From contig JAPWAE010000005.1 of assembly GCA_041432705.1 (NCBI GenBank), forward strand, positions 155,017-219,016: a DNA stretch of 64,000 nucleotides, given 5' to 3'. Position 1 is the first letter of the stretch. Each line of letters opens with the position of its first letter. Below are positions 25,097-33,356 of the stretch, piece by piece. Source of the DNA: Pauljensenia sp018375675. GTDB taxonomy: Bacteria; Actinomycetota; Actinomycetes; Actinomycetales; Actinomycetaceae. Below the pieces are notes generated by a model. The model searched no databases. It was not told where the DNA came from and saw only the letters and a program-made list of their open reading frames with translations. The translations under genes were made by a program, and so were the position numbers.

Positions 25097-27031
25097 TCAC
25101 TCGAGCAAATCGGCTGCCTCGAGCCAGGCCTCCTCCAGCTCGTCCATCTCGGCCAGAACGTCCTGGTGGGCCGCGGAGACCTTCGTCAGCTCGGACACCG
25201 CAGACGGATCCGAGGCCACCTTGATCGACAGCTTCTCCAGCTTCGCCTCCAGCGACGAGGCCTCCGCGCGCAGGCGCTCCAGCTTGCGTTCGATGCGGGC
25301 CACTTCCTTCTTGGCCGCGCGCCGCGCCGCAGCGTCACTCACGCCGCCGCGAGCGCTCCCCTGCCCTGCGCTCTCCTCGCCCGAGGAGGCGTCCGCGGAG
25401 GGCGCGGTGGAGCGGGAGGCTGATCCGGCCTCGTCGGCGCGAGAGGACGAGCCAAACGCCCCAAGGTCGCCGGACGCGCGCATCTGCAAGTACTGTTCGA
25501 CGCCGCCGGGCAGGGCGCGGACCTGGCCGTCGCCAAGGAGGGCGACCTGGTGGTCGGTGACGCGCTCGAGGAGGTAGCGGTCGTGGGAGACGACGACGAG
25601 GGTGCCCGGGAAGGTGTCGAGCAGGTCCTCCATCGAGGCCAGGGTGTCGGTGTCGAGGTCGTTCGTGGGCTCGTCGAGGAGCAGCACGTTCGGCTGGCTC
25701 ATGAGCAGGCGCATGAGCTGGAGGCGGCGGCGCTCGCCGCCCGAGATCTCGCTGATGCGCGTGTAGGCGCGGGTGCGCGTGAATCCCATGCGCTCCGTCA
25801 TCTGGGAGGCGCTGACTTCCTTGCCGTCCACGACGACGGTCTGGGCGACGTCGGCGACGGCCTCGACGACGCGCATGTCGGCCAGGGCGTCGAGCTCGTG
25901 CGTGTCCTGGGAGAGGGTGGCAACCTGGACGGTCTTTCCGCGCTTGACACGCCCCGAGGTGGGCTCAAGGTCGCCGCGCAGCAGGTTGAGGATCGTCGTC
26001 TTGCCGGCGCCGTTGACGCCGACGATGCCGACGCGCTCGGCGGGGGCCAGGCGCCACGTGACACCCTCGAGGATGCTCAGACGCGAGCCGTCGGGGCGCG
26101 TGAAAGACACGGAGACATCCTCGAGGTCGATGACGTCCTTGCCCAAGCGCGCGGTCGCCATCTTCACCAGCTCGACGGTGTCGCGCGGGGGCGGCACGTC
26201 GGCGATGAGGGCCTCGGCGGCGGCGATGTGGAACTTCGGCTTGGAGGTGCGCGCCGGCGCCCCGCGGCGCAGCCACGCGAGCTCCTTGGTGAGCAGGTTG
26301 GCGCGCTTGGCGGCGGCCACGTCCGCCTGGCGCATGCGCTCGGCGCGGGCGAGGGTGTAGGCGGCATAGGAGCCGTCGTAGATTTCGACGTGCCCGGCGA
26401 TCTGCGCGCGGTCACCACCCGGGTCGACGCCGGGGACGACCTCCCAGATGTGTTCGCACACGGCGTCGAGGAACCAGCGGTCGTGGGTGACGGCCAGGAG
26501 CGCACCCGACGCACCGGGGCGGGCGAAGCGGGCGTTCAGGTGCGCGGCCAGCCACGCCACGCCCTCAACGTCGAGGTGGTTGGTGGGCTCGTCCAGGCAC
26601 ACGATGTCCGCGGTGGCCGCGAGGACGCGGGCGAGCGCGACGCGGCGGCGCTGTCCACCCGACAGGGTGCCAACGAGGGCGGCGGGATTGATGTCGGCGA
26701 GGAGCCCGGCATGAATGTCTCGCACGGCCGGGTCGGATGCCCACTCGTACTCCTCCATGCCGGGGTGAACGGCCTGGATCACGGTGTCCTCGGGGTTGAG
26801 GGTGTCCGCCTGGGTGAGGACGGCGACGCGCACGCCGTCGCGTCGGGTCACCACTCCCCCGTCGGGTTCCTGCGTGCCGGCAACGATGCGCAGGAGCGTG
26901 GACTTTCCGGCGCCGTTGGGGCCGAGGATGCCGACGCGACTGCCGTCGTCGAGGCCGACCGTGACCCCTTCGAGGAGCTTGCGCGACCCCGCGAGGGCGC
27001 CGACGTTTTGGGTTCCGAGCAGGTGTGCCAT
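25097..27031 (-). CDS. ABC-F family ATPase (Uup-like)
   Basis: The 644 residues hold two ABC domains in tandem and no membrane segments. Walker A motifs are GPNGAGKST and GVNGAGKTT; signature motifs are LSGGQRRR and ISGGERRR; both Walker B sites read LDEPTN. The C-terminal 80 residues form a charged coiled coil (RIERKLERLRAEASSLEAKL) after a Ser/Ala-rich linker, the layout of Uup. ABC-F proteins act on the ribosome, as translation factors or in antibiotic protection. The start overlaps the ispE stop as TGATG, with GGAGG upstream. Confidence 0.88.
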   Translation of the reverse strand: MAHLLGTQNVGALAGSRKLLEGVTVGLDDGSRVGILGPNGAGKSTLLRIVAGTQEPDGGVVTRRDGVRVAVLTQADTLNPEDTVIQAVHPGMEEYEWASDPAVRDIHAGLLADINPAALVGTLSGGQRRRVALARVLAATADIVCLDEPTNHLDVEGVAWLAAHLNARFARPGASGALLAVTHDRWFLDAVCEHIWEVVPGVDPGGDRAQIAGHVEIYDGSYAAYTLARAERMRQADVAAAKRANLLTKELAWLRRGAPARTSKPKFHIAAAEALIADVPPPRDTVELVKMATARLGKDVIDLEDVSVSFTRPDGSRLSILEGVTWRLAPAERVGIVGVNGAGKTTILNLLRGDLEPTSGRVKRGKTVQVATLSQDTHELDALADMRVVEAVADVAQTVVVDGKEVSASQMTERMGFTRTRAYTRISEISGGERRRLQLMRLLMSQPNVLLLDEPTNDLDTDTLASMEDLLDTFPGTLVVVSHDRYLLERVTDHQVALLGDGQVRALPGGVEQYLQMRASGDLGAFGSSSRADEAGSASRSTAPSADASSGEESAGQGSARGGVSDAAARRAAKKEVARIERKLERLRAEASSLEAKLEKLSIKVASDPSAVSELTKVSAAHQDVLAEMDELEEAWLEAADLLE

Positions 27032-28005
27032 CAGATGGCCTCCGTCGATTCGATGCGGGCGCCGCACGCGGGCCCGTGGGTGGGGATTGCGCGCGCGACC
27101 GTGGGCGCGTCGCTCAGGGTGGCCGCGAGCGCGCGGGCATGCTCGGCGTCACGCGCGAAGGCCGCGACGGTCGGGCCGGATCCGGACAGCGTGACGGCCA
27201 GGGCTCCCGCGTCGCGCGCGGCCGCAATCGTCTCAGCCAGCTCGGGGCGCAGGCGCAGGGCTGGCGCCTGCAGGTCATTGACGAGGCAGTGGCGCAGTTC
27301 CTCGGGTTCCCCGCACAGGGCGGCGACTTCCTCGGGCGTTGGTTCGGCCAGGGCGGGCGCACCCGCCGCGTCGACACGGTCGAACTCGCGGAACACCTCG
27401 GGGGTGGACAGGCCCTCGCGAGACAGGAGCATGACCCAGTGGTGTTGGCCCTCCTCGTCCCCCTCGCGCAGGACGCTCATGTGGTCCCCGCGCCCGGTTC
27501 CCAGCGCAATGCCGCCCGCCAGGCAGGCGGGCACGTCGGCGCCCAGCGAGCGGCCGATGGCCTGGAGTTGTTCGCTACCCAGACCCAGCTCCCACAACTC
27601 GTTGCACGCCACGAGGGCGGCGGCCGCGTCGGCGGACCCGCCGGCCATGCCGCCGGCGACGGGGACGCGCTTGTCGACGCGGATGCTCAGGCCCGCGGCG
27701 GTGGACGCCCAGGGGCCCGCGGCGGCGAGGCGCTGGAGGACGCGCGCGGCGCGCACAGCCAGGTGGGTGGCCGGGTCCACGCCCGCCATGGCGCGGGTCG
27801 TGGCCTCGTCGACGCTGCCGTCGGGCAGGTACGCGATCGTCTCCACGCGCACGCCGGGCGTCTTGGAGGTGCGCACGGTAACGGTCTCGCGCAGATTCAG
27901 GGCCTCGAAGACCGTGACGAGGGGGTGGTAGCCGTCGGGCGTGGGCGCGCCGACGCGCAGGGTCAGGTTGACTTTTCCGGGCGCACTGGCGCGCACTTCA
28001 CGCAT
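27031..28005 (-). CDS. ispE: 4-diphosphocytidyl-2-C-methyl-D-erythritol kinase
   Basis: IspE phosphorylates CDP-methylerythritol in the MEP pathway of isoprenoid synthesis. The 324 residues start with the GHMP-kinase block APGKVNLTLRVG and contain the ATP-binding loop VAGGMAGGSADAAAAL (about residues 115-130). Start ATG 28005 has AAGGAA upstream. It lies between rsmA and the ABC-F gene, as in other actinobacteria (rpfB - ksgA - ispE order). Confidence 0.93.
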   Translation of the reverse strand: MREVRASAPGKVNLTLRVGAPTPDGYHPLVTVFEALNLRETVTVRTSKTPGVRVETIAYLPDGSVDEATTRAMAGVDPATHLAVRAARVLQRLAAAGPWASTAAGLSIRVDKRVPVAGGMAGGSADAAAALVACNELWELGLGSEQLQAIGRSLGADVPACLAGGIALGTGRGDHMSVLREGDEEGQHHWVMLLSREGLSTPEVFREFDRVDAAGAPALAEPTPEEVAALCGEPEELRHCLVNDLQAPALRLRPELAETIAAARDAGALAVTLSGSGPTVAAFARDAEHARALAATLSDAPTVARAIPTHGPACGARIESTEAI

Positions 28006-28044
28006 AGCGTTCCTTCTTCCTGCCGATTGTCTGACCGGCGGCCC

Positions 28045-29034
28045 TCAGCGGGCTGCGGTCGACACCGCGAGGGTACCGTTTGCGCGGGCCTCGATAACGG
28101 CGCGCCCCAGCTCAACGAACTCGTCGCTCGAGAGGGTCTCGCCGCGGCGCGTCGGGTCGATACCGGCGGCGGTCAGGAGGGCCTCGGAGGCCTCGGGGCC
28201 ACCCGCCCAGTTCTTGAGGGCGGCGCGCAGGGTCTTGCGGCGCTGGCCGAAGGCCACGTCGGTGACCTCGAAGGTGGCGCGGCGCAGCTCGTCGTCGCCG
28301 CGCGGAGCCTCCAGGCGCGTCAGGCGCACGAGCGCGCTATCCACGCCGGGCACGGGCCAGAACACGGAGCGGCCGATCGTGCCGGCGCGCTCGACCGAGC
28401 CGTACCAGGAGGCCTTCACGGAGGGCACGCCGTAGGTGCGCGATCCGGGGCCGGCGGCCAGGCGGTCCGCGACCTCGGCCTGGACCATGACGACGACGCC
28501 CTGGATGGAGGGGAAGGCCTCGAGCATGTTGAGCAGAACCGGCACGGCCACGTTGTACGGCAGGTTCGCGACGAGCTTGGTGGGGGCGGGCCAGTCCACG
28601 CCGAAGTCATCAACGCCGCTGATTTCCGTGGCATCCATGGTGACAACGTGGAAGCGGTCGGCGGCCTCGCTCATGCGGGCGCGCACGGTCTCGGGCAGCG
28701 CGGCGGCCAGCGGCGGGTCGATCTCGACGGCGCGCACGCGCGCGCCGACTTCCAGGAGCGCGAGCGTCAGTGAGCCGAGGCCGGGGCCGACCTCGACAAC
28801 CTCGTCGCCCTCTTCGACGCCACCGGCTGCGACGATCTTGCGCACCGTGCCCGCGTCGTGCACGAAGTTCTGGCCGAGCACCTTCGTGGGGCGGATACCG
28901 AGCGCCTCGGAGATGGCCTTGACTTCGAGGGGGCCGAGCAGGCCCGTCTCGGAGGGGACGGCGCCCTCGGGCAGGGTCGGGTCGAGGCGGCTGCGCGTGT
29001 CGCGCTGGTTGCGGGGGCTGGAGGATCGGCTCAC
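28045..29034 (-). CDS. rsmA: 16S rRNA dimethyladenosine transferase
   Basis: RsmA (KsgA) dimethylates the two adjacent adenosines of the 16S rRNA 3' hairpin. The 329 residues contain LGQNFVHD, the SAM motif VVEVGPGLGSLTLAL and the catalytic NLPY (in KLVANLPYNVAVPVLL). The start is placed at GTG 29034, because TAGACT lies exactly 7 nt upstream and no ribosome-binding site exists. The longer frame would extend 42 residues with no homologous content. Confidence 0.93.
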   Translation of the reverse strand: MSRSSSPRNQRDTRSRLDPTLPEGAVPSETGLLGPLEVKAISEALGIRPTKVLGQNFVHDAGTVRKIVAAGGVEEGDEVVEVGPGLGSLTLALLEVGARVRAVEIDPPLAAALPETVRARMSEAADRFHVVTMDATEISGVDDFGVDWPAPTKLVANLPYNVAVPVLLNMLEAFPSIQGVVVMVQAEVADRLAAGPGSRTYGVPSVKASWYGSVERAGTIGRSVFWPVPGVDSALVRLTRLEAPRGDDELRRATFEVTDVAFGQRRKTLRAALKNWAGGPEASEALLTAAGIDPTRRGETLSSDEFVELGRAVIEARANGTLAVSTAAR

Positions 29035-29041
29035 GCTGGCA

Positions 29042-29047
29042 AGTCTA
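29042..29047 (-). promoter_or_regulatory. -10 box of leaderless rsmA transcript
   Basis: On the minus strand TAGACT ends 7 nt before the GTG at 29034. Confidence 0.6.
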
Positions 29048-29098
29048 GTGCACGGGGCCGACGAGGCCGGGGCAAGCGGCGCTGTGAGGCTCGAAGCG

Positions 29099-29752
29099 TC
29101 ACGGGGCGGGCGGAGGCGGCAGGACGACGCGCACCTCGTACTTGCTAGCCTGCTCGCCAAGAACAGCGTTGACCTGCTTCTTCACGACGTCTTCCAAACG
29201 CCCCTGAGCCTTGTCAAGCAGCCCCTTGGAGACAGCTTCGTCTGCCGCGGCAGCTTCCCGATCCGCCAGGAATGTGGTGACCTCTCCGACCTCGATCTGG
29301 TTAACGATGGAGAAAGACTGGTCGTAGGTCTCGACCGAGGAGGGGTCGATGGAGGTGGAGAGAACTTCGACGGCAGGCACGGTCACCGTCACGACGTGCC
29401 CCGCTTCGTCCACATCGACCTGAATCTGGCTGACGTCGGCCACTCCGGCCTTCACTTCTCCCGAATAGGTGATGAGGTAATGGGCGCTCGTGCCCGGCAC
29501 TTCCATGCCGAACACCTTGGTTCCCTCCTCAGAGTATTTCCCCACCTGGGTGAAGTTGTAGGACTCAGTGGCGAGTTCACCAATGTCAGCGAAAGAGTTT
29601 TTCACAAGGGTCGTGTCAACGGTAACGACTGGTTCGCCACCCTGGCCCCCGGACCCGATGCCGAATACCGGCGCAGCCTTCATGCCACCGACGAATCCTG
29701 CACCTGCGATCACCAAAGCCGCAGCCCACTTAGCAAACGGTGGAAAACGCAT
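29099..29752 (-). CDS. DUF4230 membrane-anchored protein
   Basis: The 217-residue protein has one N-terminal membrane or signal segment (about residues 8-26) and an extracellular domain matching the DUF4230 pattern. This includes VVTVDTTLVKNSFADIGELATESYNFTQVG, ITYSGEVKAGVADVSQIQV and the closing KYEVRVVLPPP. Function is unknown. GAGG lies 6 nt before ATG 29752. Its promoter sits directly beside the 19-bp repeat array. In mycobacteria rpfB directly follows tatD and precedes rsmA, so this gene and the repeats look inserted into that block. Confidence 0.75.
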   Translation of the reverse strand: MRFPPFAKWAAALVIAGAGFVGGMKAAPVFGIGSGGQGGEPVVTVDTTLVKNSFADIGELATESYNFTQVGKYSEEGTKVFGMEVPGTSAHYLITYSGEVKAGVADVSQIQVDVDEAGHVVTVTVPAVEVLSTSIDPSSVETYDQSFSIVNQIEVGEVTTFLADREAAAADEAVSKGLLDKAQGRLEDVVKKQVNAVLGEQASKYEVRVVLPPPPAP

Positions 29753-29802
29753 GCTGACCTCACTGACACAATCACGATAAATATTAGTTAACCTTCACGG
29801 GA

Positions 29803-29831
29803 ATTGTATGGTAAGCGTCAAGGTGATACAA
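29803..29831 (-). promoter_or_regulatory. Promoter of the DUF4230 gene
   Basis: On the minus strand TTGTAT (29831-29826), a 17-nt spacer and TACAAT (29808-29803). The first repeat unit begins only 11 nt upstream of the -35 box. Confidence 0.5.
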
Positions 29832-29842
29832 CAGCGGCGCCA

Positions 29843-29965
29843 CGCAGATAGGTCACGCGCATCCGGATAGGTTGCACGCTTCCGGATAGGTTAGCCACAT
29901 CCGGATAGGTTAATAAGCTATCCGGATGCTCATAACCTATCCAGATGTTCGTTACCTATCCGGAT
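29843..29965. repeat. 19-bp iteron-like array A (dyad symmetric)
   Basis: Core TCCGGATAGGTT begins at 29862, 29881 and 29900 in forward orientation, with a degenerate unit at 29843. Inverted cores (AACCTATCCGGA type, palindromic centre at 29921, 29940, 29959) follow. Spacing is exactly 19 bp on each arm and 21 bp across the centre. The intervening 7 nt vary. In RNA form the two arms could pair into a long hairpin. Confidence 0.9.
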
Positions 29966-30088
29966 ACTCACGCCCATCCACCTACGCACGCGCCGAGATG
30001 CGCACCCCACAGCCCACCCAACCCACAAAGCCAGGACCGGGCGCCGAGCCAAGCTCAGCCCAGGCATCGAATCCGACCAGGTCAGGGC

Positions 30089-30140
30089 ACCGCGCCAAGC
30101 CAGGGCGACGTATGAGGCCCCAGTACCGCGCCAAGCCAGG
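30089..30140. repeat. Short direct repeat between the two arrays
   Basis: ACCGCGCCAAGCCAGG occurs at 30089-30104 and 30125-30140 (36-bp period), with weaker AAGCCAGG-type copies from about 30023. It fills the GC-rich spacer between arrays A and B; no gene is seen in it. Confidence 0.6.
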
Positions 30141-30152
30141 CCAGGCTGCGCA

Positions 30153-30275
30153 TCCGGATAGGTTGCGCGCTTCCGGATAGGTTAGCCACATCCGGATAGG
30201 TTAATAAGCTATCCGGATGTTCATTACCTATCCGGATGTTCATTACCTATCCAGATGTTCGTTACCTATCCGGAT
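30153..30275. repeat. 19-bp iteron-like array B (dyad symmetric)
   Basis: A second copy of the array: forward cores at 30153, 30172, 30191 and inverted cores at 30212, 30231, 30250, 30269, again 19 bp apart with a 21-bp central step. Array B is 291 bp from array A and shares most linker sequence with it, so one arose by duplication. Confidence 0.9.
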
Positions 30276-30390
30276 GAGCGCACTCTGAGAGCCGCCATGC
30301 CAGCACGCCCACAAGCACAACCACCACACCTGCGCGCCCACGAGCACAACCACCACGCCAGCGCGAGCCCACCCGCGCACCGACAAAAGA

Positions 30391-30424
30391 ACCGGGCCCG
30401 ACAACCTTCATTGTCAGACCCGGC
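30391..30424 (-). terminator. Imperfect terminator after the APF-like gene
   Basis: CCGGGCCCGACAA and TTGTCAGACCCGG form an imperfect stem just beyond the minus-strand stop at 30443. Confidence 0.5.
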
Positions 30425-30442
30425 CCTCAGTAGCTCTCAGGC

Positions 30443-31882
30443 TTAGTACCAGCCCACGGCGTTGGAGTGCGCCCATGCGGAGCAGGGCGTGCCGTAGCGG
30501 CCCTTGATGTAGCCGATACCCCAGTTGATCTGAGTGATCGGGTTGGTGCGCCAGTCAGCGCCGGCCGAGGCCATCTTGGAGCCCGGCAGCGACTGCGGGA
30601 TGCCATACGCGCCCGACGAGGCGTTCTCAGCGTAGGGGTTCCACTGCGACTCGCGGTTCCACAGGAGGACCAGGCACTGGTACTCGCTGTCGCCCCAGCC
30701 CTGGGCTGCGACGAGGGGCTTGGCCAGCGAACGCGGATCCTCACCGGAGTAGTTCGTGGGGACGGCGCCGGCGGCAGCAGCGGCGGCAGCAGCGGCGGCA
30801 GCCGTAGCAGCGTCCGCGTTCTTCGTGTCGGCTGCGATCGCGGCGATCTCTTCCTTCGTGGAGATCGTGCCGAGCTTCGCGCGGTAGCGCACGGAGGTCG
30901 TGCCGTCCGCCTCAACCTTTTCCTCGAGGGTGGCCTTCGGGTCAATGCCGGCGGCGACGAGGGCGGCCGGGGTGGCCTCCTTCGTCCCCTCACTGCGCAC
31001 CTGGGTGACGGGCTGGGACGTGGAGTGCTCGGTGATCGGCACGGAGGTCAGGACCTCGTCACCCTTCTTCTCCTGCCACACGGTCCACGTGGTCGCGCCA
31101 TTGACGCCGGCCGTCGTCACCTGGGACTCGCCGACGAAGAGGTCGGAGCTGGTCGTCGTCGTCTCGCTGAAGGGGATCTCGACGGTCTCGGTGGCCTCAC
31201 CGCGGGTGACGCGGCTGACGTTGATCGACAGCTCGCCGGCCTCGCCCGTCGTGACGTTCACGCGGTCGAGTGGGTGCACGGAGACGCCGGAGGCCTCGAG
31301 GATCGCGCGGGCGTCCTGTCCGGGACGTGCGGCGACCTCGCGCGTCGTGCCATCCACCGTGACGACGACATTGCGAGCGCGCGACACGAGCGGGGTGAGC
31401 TCATCTCGCGACGAGGAACGGTCTGCGGCGAGGCTGACAGCCGAGCCCAGCGGGGCGGCGTCCGCGAGGATCGCATCGGCCGACGAGGCCGTGGTCCACA
31501 GGGTGCGGGTCTGGCCGTCGACGGTGACCGTGTACGGCTTGGAGGTGCGCACGACGATCGTGTCGCCGTCGCGCACGGCCTCACCGGTGCCGGGCTGCAC
31601 GAGGTCGTTGCTGCCAACGCTCACGCCCGCGGCATGCAACGCGTCCCCGACGGTGTTACCCCAGGAGGTCACGGGGCGCGAGACGCCGTTGACCTCGAGC
31701 ATGACGGATGTGTGCGAGGAGGCGACACCGACGCCGGCGACGCCGAGGACACCCGCCGAGGCGAGGGCGGCGACGCCGAGGACGATGCGCGGGGAAGGCG
31801 CGAAGGAACGCACGTGGGCGCCCAGGACGTGCAGGGCGCTTGCGGCGGACGCACTCAGGGAGGTGCTCAGGTGGCGGTTCAC
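30443..31882 (-). CDS. G5/DUF348 protein with aggregation-promoting-factor (lytic transglycosylase-like) C-terminus
   Basis: The 479-residue secreted or membrane-anchored protein has one N-terminal hydrophobic segment (about 32-55) and DUF348 repeats (near SVMLEVNGVSRPVTSWGNTV, YTVTVDGQTRTLWTTASS and VVVTVDGTTREVAARPG). A G5 domain follows (about 255-335), then an Ala-rich linker. The C-terminal domain has WNRESQWNPYAENASSGAYG and GIPQSLPGSKMAS. The N-terminal two thirds are RpfB-like, but the C-terminal domain is an SLT/APF-type fold rather than an Rpf domain. It probably cleaves peptidoglycan. GTG 31882 has GGAG 3-4 nt upstream. It lies 96 nt after rpfB. Confidence 0.85.
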   Translation of the reverse strand: MNRHLSTSLSASAASALHVLGAHVRSFAPSPRIVLGVAALASAGVLGVAGVGVASSHTSVMLEVNGVSRPVTSWGNTVGDALHAAGVSVGSNDLVQPGTGEAVRDGDTIVVRTSKPYTVTVDGQTRTLWTTASSADAILADAAPLGSAVSLAADRSSSRDELTPLVSRARNVVVTVDGTTREVAARPGQDARAILEASGVSVHPLDRVNVTTGEAGELSINVSRVTRGEATETVEIPFSETTTTSSDLFVGESQVTTAGVNGATTWTVWQEKKGDEVLTSVPITEHSTSQPVTQVRSEGTKEATPAALVAAGIDPKATLEEKVEADGTTSVRYRAKLGTISTKEEIAAIAADTKNADAATAAAAAAAAAAAGAVPTNYSGEDPRSLAKPLVAAQGWGDSEYQCLVLLWNRESQWNPYAENASSGAYGIPQSLPGSKMASAGADWRTNPITQINWGIGYIKGRYGTPCSAWAHSNAVGWY

Positions 31883-31931
31883 GATTCTCCAGTTACTCGC
31901 TATTGGTACTGCCGGTCAGCTTAACGTGCAC

Positions 31932-31969
31932 GCACGCGGGCGCGCCAGGGTCTGGCCGCGCCCGCGTGC
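31932..31969 (-). terminator. Hairpin between the two RpfB-like genes
   Basis: GCACGCGGGCGCG / CGCGCCCGCGTGC, 13-bp perfect stem, 10 nt after the rpfB stop. Partial termination here would set the ratio of the two wall enzymes. Confidence 0.75.
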
Positions 31970-31978
31970 AATGTCACG

Positions 31979-33136
31979 TCAGACGAGGCCCAGCTTGTAG
32001 GCGCAGCCCCACTGGCCCCAACCGGCGCGCTGCTGGAGCATGCGCGCACGCATGGTCTGCTCCTCCGCGGAGGCGTCGGAGGGCAGGCCGGAGCCGCCCA
32101 CGGAACGCCAGGTCGGCAGAGAGAACTGGTACATGCCGTAGTAGCCGTTGCCCGTGTTGATCGACGGGTTGCCGCCGGACTCGCACTGGGCGATGGCCGC
32201 CCAGATCGCAGCGTCGTCTCCGGAGACGACGGCGGGAGCGGAGGCAGACGAACCGGACGAGGAGGAACCCGAAGAATCAGACGAGGAGGAGCTGGACGAC
32301 GCATCGTCGGCCTTCTTCGCCTTCGCGCCCTTGGAGACGATGCGCTTGGTGGGCTCGGTACGGGTCGTGGACAGAACGGCGGAGACGGTGACGTTTCCAT
32401 CGATGGTCTCCTGGTAGGTCTCGGTCACCTCGGAGCCGGCAGCGCCTTCCTGCACGGTCTTCTCGGTGCCCTCTTCGGCCTCGGCATCCTCACGTTCTTC
32501 GGTCTCGTACGGGATCTCGGTCGTGGTGGACACAGCGCCACGCACGACGCGCGCGACGCGCAGGGTGGCCTCGCCGCCGTTGTGCTCCATGGTGACGCGG
32601 TCGATCGGACCGGCGCTGACGCCGGCCTTCTCGAGGATCGCGGTCGTGCCCTCGTCGGAGGAGACGACGACGTCCGTCGTGGTGCCGTCGGCGACGACGT
32701 GGACGGTCTGGCCGGCCTCGGCAACGGGCATCTCGGTGCGGGTGTAGGAACGGTCGGCTGCCATGGACGCGTCGGAAGCCGGCAGGGCCGAGAGCACGCC
32801 GGAAATCGACGAGGCCGTGGACCATGCCGTGGTCTGGTTGCCGTCGACCGTCACGTTGTACTCGGTCGCGGTGCGCACGACGACGGTGTTACCGCTCGCG
32901 ACGGTCTGGTTGGAGGCGGGGGCGACGAGGTCGTGGTCGCCGACGGTCACGCCCGCGCTGTGCAGAGCATCGCCGGCGGTCGTGAAGAAGCCCGAGACAT
33001 CGCGGGTCACACCGTCAACTTCGACGGTGACGTGGCGATAGGAGGTGCCGATGGCAGTGGCCGCGGTGCCGGCCACGACAAGGGCCGTCGCGGCTGCGAC
33101 GGAAATGACGGTTGTACGAGAGGGCTGAAAGCTCAC
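31979..33136 (-). CDS. rpfB: Resuscitation-promoting factor RpfB
   Basis: RpfB is a secreted lytic transglycosylase that cuts peptidoglycan during regrowth and cell separation. The 385 residues contain an N-terminal membrane/signal segment, DUF348 repeats and a G5 domain (about 195-270). A Ser-rich linker (SSSSSSSDSSGSSSSGSS) leads to the Rpf domain IWAAIAQCESGGNPSINTGN and GYYGMYQFSLPTWRSVGGSG. The catalytic Glu is in CESGGN. GTG 33136 with GGAG upstream. The order rpfB - rsmA - ispE downstream of tatD is ancestral. Confidence 0.95.
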   Translation of the reverse strand: MSFQPSRTTVISVAAATALVVAGTAATAIGTSYRHVTVEVDGVTRDVSGFFTTAGDALHSAGVTVGDHDLVAPASNQTVASGNTVVVRTATEYNVTVDGNQTTAWSTASSISGVLSALPASDASMAADRSYTRTEMPVAEAGQTVHVVADGTTTDVVVSSDEGTTAILEKAGVSAGPIDRVTMEHNGGEATLRVARVVRGAVSTTTEIPYETEEREDAEAEEGTEKTVQEGAAGSEVTETYQETIDGNVTVSAVLSTTRTEPTKRIVSKGAKAKKADDASSSSSSSDSSGSSSSGSSASAPAVVSGDDAAIWAAIAQCESGGNPSINTGNGYYGMYQFSLPTWRSVGGSGLPSDASAEEQTMRARMLQQRAGWGQWGCAYKLGLV

Positions 33137-33241
33137 GTGTCTCCAGACTTTGTAGGTTCCGCTTCGGGGCCGCGCCGACGCATCCTCCGCTCACTGCGGG
33201 CACATCAGACGGGCAGGCCGATTCGGACTGACACTCCCACC

Positions 33242-33257
33242 GTAACCAATTTGTTAC
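33242..33257. promoter_or_regulatory. Palindrome in the rpfB upstream region
   Basis: GTAAC-CAATTT-GTTAC lies about 105 nt before the rpfB start, a possible operator. The 220-nt upstream region otherwise holds no gene. Confidence 0.3.
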
Positions 33258-33356
33258 CGTCGCGCGACCACTTTGACGCAATTCACCACTCAGAGAACGC
33301 GTGTAGAAAGGTCGCGCGAGTCCCGATAACCCGCGCTCCTCACGAGAGAGAAACCC

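Noticed and set aside
29843..30275. CRISPR array
   Set aside because: The repeats are only about 12 bp with 7-nt linkers, are arranged in opposite orientation on two arms, and no cas genes are present.
29926..30446. Two small frames starting MLITYPD and MFVTYPD as possible peptide genes
   Set aside because: Both starts are translations of the 19-bp repeat unit. The 19-bp period shifts frame at each unit and the remaining sequence is low-complexity, so they are by-products of the array.
33137..33356. Definite ydaO riboswitch call
   Set aside because: The conserved sequence blocks could not be recognised by eye; kept only as a checkable suggestion.
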